Made by a program: the position numbers and the translations under genes
Assembly (NCBI GenBank): GCA_001823105.1
Contig: MHTO01000026.1
Span: 11,674-22,482, forward strand
DNA length: 10,809 nt
From: Candidatus Wildermuthbacteria bacterium GWA2_46_15
GTDB lineage: Bacteria; Patescibacteriota; Minisyncoccia; Minisyncoccales; GWA2-46-15
Reading direction: 5' to 3'
The notes under the pieces: model-generated
The model's database searches: none
The model's input: the letters and a program-made list of their open reading frames with translations, nothing else
Told to the model about the DNA's origin: nothing
Part shown: in pieces, positions 4,729 through 10,809 of the stretch
How positions within the stretch are numbered: position 1 is the stretch's first letter
Layout of the letters: each line of letters begins with the position of its first letter

Positions 4729-5769
4729 ATGGTCAAAATCGCTATCAATGGATTCGGTAGAATCGGAAGATTAACATTAAGGCGGATTCTCGAGAATCAC
4801 CCGGATTTAGAAGTGGTGGCCATTAACGACCTGACCGATAGCCAAACTTTAGCCTATCTTTTAAAGCATGATTCTGTCTACGGAACCTGGGGTAAAGAAG
4901 TTTCACCGGGTGGAGGAGATCAGGGCTCGACAGGGAAAATTATGGTGGATGGTAAATCCATTCTCGTTTTTGCTGAACAAAACATTTTGGTTTTGCCCTG
5001 GGAAAAATTAGGGATAGACATTGTCATTGAATCCACCGGCCGTTTCACTAAGAGGGGAGAGGCGGCCAAGCATCTGGAAGCCGGAGCCAAAAAAGTCGTC
5101 ATCTCGGCCAACGCCAAAGACGCCGACATTTCTCTGGTCCTGGGCGTCAATGAAAATCAGTACGACCCGGCCAAACACGATGTCATTTCCAACTGTTCCT
5201 GCACGACCAATTGCGCCGCACCTACCCTGAAAGTCCTCCACGACAGCTTGGGAGTGGAAAAAGCGATTATGACGACGATTCATGCGGTGACACAGACTCA
5301 AAGTTTAGTTGATGGCCCAAAAACTGACCTTCGAGAGGGGAGAGCCGCTTTTCAGAATGTCATCCCGGCCGGCACCGGCGCCTCGGAGGCCATCGCCCGG
5401 ATTCTGCCGCAACTGGAGGGCAAGATCTCTGGTTCGGCTTACCGCGTACCGGTCATCTCCGGCTCGGTCTTAGAAATCGTGGCTCAAATTAAAAAAGAAA
5501 CCTCGGTTGACGAAATCAACCGGATTTTCGAACAGGCCGCGAAAAACGAAATGAAGGGCGCGTTGGCTGTTTCTCATGAAGAACTCGTTTCGAGCGATAT
5601 TGTCGGGCGCCCCGAGGCCGCGATTATTGATTTGCCCCTGACTGAAGTCATCAATCTGCCCAAAACCAAAGACAAGAACCTGGTTAAGGTCGTCGCCTGG
5701 TATGACAACGAATGGGGCTACTCCTGCCGGCTAGTGGCATTGACCGAATTTATCGCTAGAAGAATCTAG
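4729..5769 (+). CDS. gap: Glyceraldehyde-3-phosphate dehydrogenase, type I
   Basis: Seen: 346 residues, slightly longer than the usual 330-340 because of a Gly-rich loop near residues 58-69. The Rossmann motif INGFGRIGR (6-14) is followed by Asp34 in AINDL, which favours NAD over NADP. The catalytic nucleophile is Cys158 in SNCSCTTNC (154-162) with His185 in TTIHAVTQTQS. AYRVPV carries the phosphate-binding Arg and WYDNEWGYS is the C-terminal signature. Known reaction: glyceraldehyde 3-phosphate + NAD + Pi to 1,3-bisphosphoglycerate, reversible. Odd: Cys156 replaces the usual Ala before the catalytic Cys, and the Pi-binding stretch commonly STGAAKA reads GTGASEA, so Ser becomes Gly and Lys becomes Glu. 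It is last in its unit before a terminator. AAGGGG at 4711-4716 is the ribosome site, 12 nt from the ATG. Confidence 0.96.
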   Translation: MVKIAINGFGRIGRLTLRRILENHPDLEVVAINDLTDSQTLAYLLKHDSVYGTWGKEVSPGGGDQGSTGKIMVDGKSILVFAEQNILVLPWEKLGIDIVIESTGRFTKRGEAAKHLEAGAKKVVISANAKDADISLVLGVNENQYDPAKHDVISNCSCTTNCAAPTLKVLHDSLGVEKAIMTTIHAVTQTQSLVDGPKTDLREGRAAFQNVIPAGTGASEAIARILPQLEGKISGSAYRVPVISGSVLEIVAQIKKETSVDEINRIFEQAAKNEMKGALAVSHEELVSSDIVGRPEAAIIDLPLTEVINLPKTKDKNLVKVVAWYDNEWGYSCRLVALTEFIARRI

Positions 5770-5795
5770 CTCAAAAACACGAGTGAAGACAAACT

Positions 5796-5821
5796 AAAAC
5801 GGTGTTTTGCTCCGTTTTTTT
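5796..5821 (+). terminator. Probable intrinsic terminator after gap
   Basis: AAAACGG (5796-5802) pairs with CCGTTTT (5812-5818) around a 9-nt loop, and the T run continues to 5821 (seven Ts in all). It starts 27 bp after the gap stop. The stem has only three GC pairs, so read-through into acs is plausible. Confidence 0.65.
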
Positions 5822-5835
5822 AATTGAGGTACAAT
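5807..5835 (+). promoter_or_regulatory. Weak candidate promoter for acs
   Basis: TACAAT (5830-5835, 5/6 match) lies 17 bp after TTGCTC (5807-5812, 3/6), which overlaps the terminator stem. The start site would fall near 5842, leaving a leader of under 10 nt and cutting off the GAAAGAG (5836-5842) that otherwise looks like a ribosome site. Low confidence; acs may instead depend on read-through. Confidence 0.3.
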
Positions 5836-5849
5836 GAAAGAGTCAAACC

Positions 5850-7769
5850 ATGATCAAAAAAGGAGATCTCTATTATCCCACCAAAGAATTCCGGAAAGCG
5901 GCTCAGCTCAACGACGAGTCTGTTTATGATAAAGCCGCAGAAAACCCAATTAAGTTTTGGGAAGATTTGGCCGAACGGGGAATTGTCTGGCGAAAGACCT
6001 GGACAAAAGCTTTCGTTCACCGGCCGCCGCATTTCCAGTGGTTCGTGGGAGGAAAACTAAATATCACAGAAAGCTGCTTTAACCGGCATTTGCCAGCCCT
6101 AAAAGACAAAGTCGCTTTAATCTGGGAACCCGAACCATTGAACGAAAAACCACGCCGCCTAACTTACAGAGAATTATTTTCAGAAGTCGGCCGTTTCGCT
6201 AACGTTTTAAAGAAACTCGGAGTGAAAAAAGGGGATCGAGTGGGCATTTATTTACCCATGATCCCGGAAGTCATAATGGCCATGCTGGCCTGCGCCCGAA
6301 TCGGTGCCATTCATTGCGTTGTCTTTTCCGCTTTTTCTCCCCAAGCCCTCAAGGTCAGGCTTCAGGATACCCGGGCCAGAATTCTCATCACGGCGGACGG
6401 CTATTACCGAAGGGGACAGGCCATCAATCTCAAGGCCGCGGCGGACGTCGCCCTGGCCGAGACTCAAGTTAAAAAAGTGATCGTGGTTAAAAGAGTCGGC
6501 AACAAAGTTGCCTGGCAAAAAGGAAGAGATTTTTGGTGGTCGGATTTAGTCAAAAAAGAAAAATCAGCCTGCCTGCCCGCCATCATGGAAAGCGAAGATC
6601 CTCTTTTTATTCTTTATACCTCGGGTTCAACGGGTAAACCAAAGGGTTGTGTCCATACCAACGGAGGTTATGCGGTCCAGTCTCTCTGGACGGGCAAATG
6701 GATTTTTGACTGGAGAAAGACGGATATTTTTTGGTGCACGGCCGACGTAGGCTGGGTGACGGGCCACACCTATGGCGTTTATTCACCTTTATTGAATGGC
6801 GTCACCAGCCTAATGTTCGAAGGCGCGCCGGACTTCCCGGAACCCGATCGCTGGTGCCAAATCATTGAAAAATACCGGGTCACCATTCTTTACACCGCCC
6901 CCACCGCCATCAGAATGTTTGCCAAATACGGAGAGGATTTCGTCAAAAAACACGATCTGACGAGCCTGCGGCTTTTGGGTTCTGTCGGCGAACCCATTGA
7001 TGAAACGGCCTGGCTCTGGTATTCCCAAAACGTGGGTAAAAGTAAATGTCCCATTGTTGACACCTGGTGGCAAACAGAAACCGGCGGCATTTTAATTACT
7101 TCTTTACCCGGCCTGGGTCCGTTCAAGCCCGGTTTCACCGGCCGACCCTTCCCGGGCATTAAAACCGATATTCTCGACGACCGAGGGAAGTCCTGCCCAG
7201 TTAATGAAAAAGGGAATCTGGTTATTCGGCCGCCTTTCAGTCCCGGTTTCTTCCGCGGTATCTACAAGAATCCGAAAAAATATCGGGAAACATACTGGAG
7301 CCAATATGGGTCGAAAATCTACTTTACTTCCGACGGCGCCCTCCGAGACAAGCGAGGATTGATCCGCATCATCGGCCGGGTCGATGATGTCATTAAGGTC
7401 GCCGGACACCGTCTTTCCACGGGCGAACTGGAGAATGCCGTCAATCAACATCCCTCTGTTGCCGAATGTGCGGTGGTCGGAATTCCTGATAAGATAAAGG
7501 GGGAGGTGCCCGTCATCTTTGTCGTTCTGGGAAAACCCCAGCCGGAAGAAAAAATTAAGCCGGAGATCATCAACCAGATCAAAAAAGAGATCGGCCCCAT
7601 CGCCTTGCCCAAAGAAATTTATCTGGTCGAAGACCTGCCCAAGACCCGTTCGGGAAAGATCATGCGCCGGATTCTGAAAAGATTCTTTACCGGCGAGGAA
7701 TTGGGTGACTTTTCCACTCTATCTAACCCTGAAATCGTCGAAAAGATAAAGAAGATTATTGTTCGATAA
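5850..7769 (+). CDS. acs: Acetyl-CoA synthetase (AMP-forming)
   Basis: Seen: 639 residues, full length for Acs (about 650). Order: N-terminal acs cap with FWEDLAERGIVW and FVGGKLNITESCFNRHL; the adenylation P-loop YTSGSTGKPKG (256-266); WVTGH (302-306); GSVGEPI; WWQTETGG (406-413); hinge and C-terminal lid with GRVDDVIKVAGHR and RSGKIMRR, whose Lys603 is the catalytic and usually acetylated lysine. Val303, Thr304 and Trp407 occupy the acyl-pocket positions that limit Acs enzymes to acetate or propionate, separating it from longer-chain ligases. Known reaction: acetate + ATP + CoA to acetyl-CoA + AMP + PPi, cytoplasmic. The stop overlaps the ppsA start by one base (TAATG). It heads a second unit after the gap terminator. 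The start is the first in-frame ATG giving the standard N-terminus. Confidence 0.95.
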   Translation: MIKKGDLYYPTKEFRKAAQLNDESVYDKAAENPIKFWEDLAERGIVWRKTWTKAFVHRPPHFQWFVGGKLNITESCFNRHLPALKDKVALIWEPEPLNEKPRRLTYRELFSEVGRFANVLKKLGVKKGDRVGIYLPMIPEVIMAMLACARIGAIHCVVFSAFSPQALKVRLQDTRARILITADGYYRRGQAINLKAAADVALAETQVKKVIVVKRVGNKVAWQKGRDFWWSDLVKKEKSACLPAIMESEDPLFILYTSGSTGKPKGCVHTNGGYAVQSLWTGKWIFDWRKTDIFWCTADVGWVTGHTYGVYSPLLNGVTSLMFEGAPDFPEPDRWCQIIEKYRVTILYTAPTAIRMFAKYGEDFVKKHDLTSLRLLGSVGEPIDETAWLWYSQNVGKSKCPIVDTWWQTETGGILITSLPGLGPFKPGFTGRPFPGIKTDILDDRGKSCPVNEKGNLVIRPPFSPGFFRGIYKNPKKYRETYWSQYGSKIYFTSDGALRDKRGLIRIIGRVDDVIKVAGHRLSTGELENAVNQHPSVAECAVVGIPDKIKGEVPVIFVVLGKPQPEEKIKPEIINQIKKEIGPIALPKEIYLVEDLPKTRSGKIMRRILKRFFTGEELGDFSTLSNPEIVEKIKKIIVR

Positions 7770-10135
7770 TGAAACAAAAATCTCAAAAACATATCCTCTG
7801 GTTTAACGAGATTTCTAAAGGAGACGTGCCTTTGGTCGGAGGAAAAAACGCTTCCCTGGGCGAGATGTTCTCAAAATTAAGCTCGAAGGGAATCAATGTT
7901 CCCGATGGCTTTGCTCTGACCAGCCAAGCTTATTGGTATTTTATAGAAACCAATGGCCTGCAAAAAAAACTAGAAAAGATCTTTAGGGGTTTTAACCCTC
8001 AGAGTATCCAGAACCTGCAAAAGACCGGAAAAGAATGCCGTACCCTCATTATGAAGGCTCGCTTATCTCAAGAACTCAAAGCAGAGATTTCCCGCTTTTA
8101 CCGCAAGCTTTCGGCAAGATGCCGGCAAAAGGAGGCGGACGTGGCCGTCCGAACCTCGGGAGTGGCGGAAGACTCGCCGACAACTTCTTTCGCCGGACAG
8201 TTTGAAACTTTCCTCAACGTCAAGGGTGAGAAGAAACTATTCTCTGCCGTCAAACAAAGCCTAACTTCAACTTTTACCGATAGAGCGATCGCTTACCGCG
8301 AGGAGAATAAAATTCCCCAATTAAAATTTGCTCTGTCAATCGGAATCCAAAAAATGATCAGGTCGGACTTGGGGTCTTCGGGAATAATGTTCACCCTGGA
8401 TACCGAAAGCGGCTTTCCTGATATTGTTTTGATAAATTCTATCTGGGGCGTGGGAGAAATGATTGTTAAGGGCAAAATCACTCCGGACGAATTCCAGGTT
8501 TTTGAAACGACTTTAAAGCAAGGGTTACCGGCAATTATTGTCAAAAATCTGGGCCGGAAAAGAGTAAAATATGTTTATAATAAAAATGGGGGATTAAAAG
8601 AAGTTGAAACCGAACCAAGAGAGAAAACCACTTTTTCAATCACCGACCAAGATATCTTACAATTGGCCAAGTGGGCCTGCCTAATTGAAAAACATTATGG
8701 TAAAGAACAAGATATTGAATGGGCAAAAGATGGAAAAACCGGTCAACTTTTTATTGTCCAATCAAGGCCGGAGACAATTGAAGTTCTCAGGGCGAAAAAC
8801 ATTTTTGAGGAATACCAGATAAAAACCAAAGCTGAACCGATTTTAAAAGGAATAGCAGTGGGAAATAAAATCGGCAAGGGCAAGGCTAGGGTTATTCCCA
8901 GCATTTTGGAGATAAAACAATTCAAATTCGGAGAAGTATTGGTGGCTAAAATGACTGACCCGGATTGGCTACCGGCAATGCGACGGGCTTCAGCTATCAT
9001 TACCGATGAAGGAGGCCGGACCTGCCATTCGGCTATCGTTGCCAGAGAATTGGGAATTCCTGCCATCGTCGGCACTAAAACTGCTACTCAAGACCTGAAG
9101 AACGGCCAGATTTTAACAATCGATTGTTCTTCGGGCGAAGGAAGGATTTTTGCCGGCAACCTCGATTTTAAAATAAATACTTATAACTTAAAAAAGATCC
9201 CCAAAACCAGAACTAAAATAATGATCAATCTTTTAGAGCCACAGAGCGCCTTTAAATCATCTTTTTTACCAAGCGCGGGTGTCGGATTGGCAAGAATTGA
9301 GTTTATCATCGCTGAAAAAATTAAAATCCATCCTTTAGCGCTTTTTCATTTTAACAAATTGAAAGACAAAAGCGTTAAAAAAGAGATAGAAAAAATTGCT
9401 TTTGGCTACCAAGATAAAAGACAGTATTTTATTGACGAACTGGCCGAAGGGATCAGCCAGATTGCCGCCGGATTTTGGCCAAGGCCGGTCATTGTCAGAT
9501 TGTCCGATCTGAAAACCAATGAATACCGGGCTCTAATTGGCGGTGAATTATTTGAACCAAAAGAAGAAAACCCGATGCTGGGACTCCGGGGAGCCTCAAG
9601 ATATTATGATCAGAAGTTCCAGCCGGCTTTTGAAATGGAATGCCGGGCTTTGAAAAAAGCCCGAGAAGTTTTTGGCCTGAAAAATATTAAAATAATGGTG
9701 CCTTTTTGCCGAACCCCCGAGGAAGGAAAAATAGTGCTGGATTTAATGGAAAAATTCGGTCTTGTCAGCGAGGTCTATGTCATGGCCGAAATTCCTTCGA
9801 ACGTTATTTTGGTAGAAAAGTTTCTGGATATTTTCGACGGCATGTCGATCGGCTCCAATGATTTGACCCAGTTGGTTCTAGGCCTGGACCGCGATAATGC
9901 TGACTTAGCCCATATCGCCGACGAAAGGAACGAAGCGGTCAAAGAGATGATTTCAAAAATAATCAAATTGTGCAAAAAAAAGAAAAAATATGTCGGCATC
10001 TGCGGCGACGCCCCCAGCACTTTTCCGGATTTTGCCGAATTCCTGGTAAAAGAAGGGATTGATTCAATCTCGGTCAGCCCAGATGTTTTGATAAAGACTA
10101 TTATTAATGTCGCTAAGGTAGAAAAAAATGTTTGA
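7769..10135 (+). CDS. ppsA: Phosphoenolpyruvate synthase
   Basis: Seen: 788 residues, matching PpsA (about 790). Three parts in order: an N-terminal ATP-grasp domain (VGGKNASLGEM near residue 24, then VAVRTSGVAEDSPTTSFAGQ with ATP-binding Arg); the swivelling phosphohistidine domain with GGRTCHSAIVARELG (His420); and the C-terminal PEP/pyruvate TIM barrel with MLGLRG, MVPFCRTPEEG, SIGSNDLTQL and CGDAPS, whose Cys745 is the acid/base residue. Known reaction: pyruvate + ATP + H2O to PEP + AMP + Pi, the entry to gluconeogenesis, cytoplasmic. Pyruvate phosphate dikinase is less likely, since the length and the short linkers match PpsA. The gene overlaps acs by one base and the downstream kinase by 8 nt. 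AT content rises in the linker before the barrel (about 9150-9460), as often in linker regions. No frameshift or missing catalytic residue was seen. Confidence 0.95.
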   Translation: MKQKSQKHILWFNEISKGDVPLVGGKNASLGEMFSKLSSKGINVPDGFALTSQAYWYFIETNGLQKKLEKIFRGFNPQSIQNLQKTGKECRTLIMKARLSQELKAEISRFYRKLSARCRQKEADVAVRTSGVAEDSPTTSFAGQFETFLNVKGEKKLFSAVKQSLTSTFTDRAIAYREENKIPQLKFALSIGIQKMIRSDLGSSGIMFTLDTESGFPDIVLINSIWGVGEMIVKGKITPDEFQVFETTLKQGLPAIIVKNLGRKRVKYVYNKNGGLKEVETEPREKTTFSITDQDILQLAKWACLIEKHYGKEQDIEWAKDGKTGQLFIVQSRPETIEVLRAKNIFEEYQIKTKAEPILKGIAVGNKIGKGKARVIPSILEIKQFKFGEVLVAKMTDPDWLPAMRRASAIITDEGGRTCHSAIVARELGIPAIVGTKTATQDLKNGQILTIDCSSGEGRIFAGNLDFKINTYNLKKIPKTRTKIMINLLEPQSAFKSSFLPSAGVGLARIEFIIAEKIKIHPLALFHFNKLKDKSVKKEIEKIAFGYQDKRQYFIDELAEGISQIAAGFWPRPVIVRLSDLKTNEYRALIGGELFEPKEENPMLGLRGASRYYDQKFQPAFEMECRALKKAREVFGLKNIKIMVPFCRTPEEGKIVLDLMEKFGLVSEVYVMAEIPSNVILVEKFLDIFDGMSIGSNDLTQLVLGLDRDNADLAHIADERNEAVKEMISKIIKLCKKKKKYVGICGDAPSTFPDFAEFLVKEGIDSISVSPDVLIKTIINVAKVEKNV

Positions 10136-10809
10136 TATTATTGCTATTGGCTCGGCCACCAAAGACATCTTTTTGGGAGCCGAGAAATTGAAAAGAGGGA
10201 AAGATTTTTGTTTCCCCTTGGGAAAAAAGATCGAAATTAAAAATGTCCGTTTTTTCAGTGGCGGCGGGGGAGTCAACGCGGCTTCCACTTTCGCTCGTCA
10301 AGGATTAAAAACGGCTTTTTGCGGCGTGATCGGCCAGGACCTGGCTGGCCAGGAGATTCTAGACGAACTCAACCAAAAGGGGATTGACGTCAGCCTGGTC
10401 AAGGTAAAACAAAAAACGGCAACCGACCTCGGCCTCATCTTTCATGCCGAGTCAGAAAGGACCATTTTGCTTTCTCATTCCGCCTCCCGCACCCTTTCGG
10501 AAAAAGACATTGATTGGAGTAAATTAAAAGAAACGAACTGGTTCTACCTGGCCCCTCTCTGGGGAAAAGCCGCCAAATTAACCGAGAAATTGCTTAGCTT
10601 AGCTAAGCAACGACAGGTTAAAATTGCTCTCAACCCGAGCCTCGACCAGTTCAAATTGAAAGATGCCCCAGAAATCCTGAGCCGGGCCGACGTCTTGCTC
10701 CTCAACGACGACGAAGCGTCGCAACTAACTGGCGTTGAATCATATCAAGAGAAAAAAATCCTCAAAAACCTTTGTGCTAGGCAACGCCTAGCACAAAAAC
10801 AAATCGTCG
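10128..10809 (+). CDS. PfkB/ribokinase-family kinase (partial, 3' end outside window)
   Basis: Seen: ATG at 10128 opens a frame that stays open to the window end (227 codons plus one base). It overlaps ppsA by 8 nt, with AAGG at 10115-10118 as ribosome site. PfkB landmarks: the opening strand DIIAIGSATKDIFL, FFSGGGGVNAASTFARQGL (42-60, first PfkB signature), GVIGQD (66-71), LNPS (168-171) and LLLNDDEAS (190-198). The second signature with the catalytic Asp (GAGD) and the ATP site are beyond the window. Known for the family: ATP-dependent phosphorylation of sugars or nucleosides. The substrate is not decidable here; the setting beside ppsA and acs suggests carbohydrate metabolism, and fructose 6-phosphate, ribose or a nucleoside are all possible. 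Two perfect short-loop palindromes lie within its coding sequence (see those entries). Confidence 0.9.
   Translation, partial: MFDIIAIGSATKDIFLGAEKLKRGKDFCFPLGKKIEIKNVRFFSGGGGVNAASTFARQGLKTAFCGVIGQDLAGQEILDELNQKGIDVSLVKVKQKTATDLGLIFHAESERTILLSHSASRTLSEKDIDWSKLKETNWFYLAPLWGKAAKLTEKLLSLAKQRQVKIALNPSLDQFKLKDAPEILSRADVLLLNDDEASQLTGVESYQEKKILKNLCARQRLAQKQIV
10590..10610. repeat. Perfect 9-bp palindrome with 3-nt loop inside pfkB
   Basis: TTGCTTAGC (10590-10598) and GCTAAGCAA (10602-10610) flank TTA. The 21 bp coincide exactly with seven codons (residues 155-161, LLSLAKQ) and fit the expected helix, so the protein is not disrupted. Confidence 0.6.
10771..10797. repeat. Perfect 12-bp palindrome with 3-nt loop inside pfkB
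   Basis: TTTGTGCTAGGC (10771-10782) and GCCTAGCACAAA (10786-10797) flank AAC. Reading continues through it (residues about 215-224, LCARQRLAQK). No T tract follows on either strand in the right place for a terminator. Confidence 0.75.

Noticed and set aside
5008..5301. Antisense open frame within gap
   Set aside because: No domain or ribosome site; it mirrors the strong codon bias of gap.
5774..5808. AAAACAC/GTGTTTT pairing as an anti-terminator opposing the gap terminator
   Set aside because: The arms are AT-rich, 21 nt apart, and the second arm lies mostly in the terminator loop, so the structures are barely exclusive. Too weak to claim.
6810..7451. Antisense open frames within acs
   Set aside because: Shadows of a conserved enzyme gene; no motifs or initiation signals.
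10771..10797. The 12-bp palindrome as an intrinsic terminator
   Set aside because: It lies inside an open, conserved reading frame. The A run follows the stem on the plus strand instead of a T run, and the minus strand has no U tract after the stem.

Overview
The window joins two unlike blocks that meet at a divergent promoter region around 1554-1759. The right block (1760 to the end, plus strand) is a close-packed set of central-carbon and thiol-redox genes. Its features are small overlaps, a single-domain response regulator, an archaeal-type phosphoglycerate mutase, membrane-anchored DsbA-like proteins and AT-leaning codons (Lys mostly AAA). Together these suggest a small-genome uncultivated bacterium, most likely of the Patescibacteria/CPR radiation. 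That is inferred from gene content and style; no rRNA or other marker gene is present. Promoters have sigma-70 form and genes have Shine-Dalgarno sites, so the host is bacterial despite the archaeal-type mutase.

Left block (1-1553, minus strand, visibly more GC-rich). A von Willebrand factor A protein with a complete MIDAS site (TerY-like) lies upstream of a PP2C-family Ser/Thr phosphatase that runs off the window. Each gene has its own strong TTGACA-N17-TATxxT promoter and a leader of nearly identical length. A 12-bp terminator hairpin separates them. VWA plus PP2C is two thirds of the TerY-P triad (VWA, PP2C, protein kinase) known from stress-signalling neighbourhoods, so a kinase is predicted just beyond base 1.

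Right block, unit 1 (1694-5821). An exact TATAAT promoter precedes a CheY-like receiver whose stop overlaps the start of apgM. After a GC-rich hairpin come a small exported protein with a C-terminal GGGCGI tail, a DsbA-like oxidoreductase (ATGA overlap), a glutaredoxin and type-I GAPDH. A probable intrinsic terminator closes the unit.

Right block, unit 2 (5850 to the end). AMP-forming acetyl-CoA synthetase, PEP synthase (TAATG overlap) and a PfkB-family kinase (8-nt overlap, cut by the window end). apgM, gap and ppsA carry reversible or gluconeogenic steps of the lower Embden-Meyerhof pathway, and acs feeds in acetate. The exported thiol proteins and glutaredoxin form a redox sub-cluster in the middle.

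The most unusual points are the VWA/PP2C signalling pair with matched promoter-leader cassettes and an 8+8 palindrome over one -35 box, an apgM with a metal-ligand His replaced by Glu, the small cysteine-tailed partner of DsbA, and two perfect short-loop palindromes inside the pfkB coding sequence. No tRNA, rRNA, CRISPR array, transposase or complete mobile element was seen.
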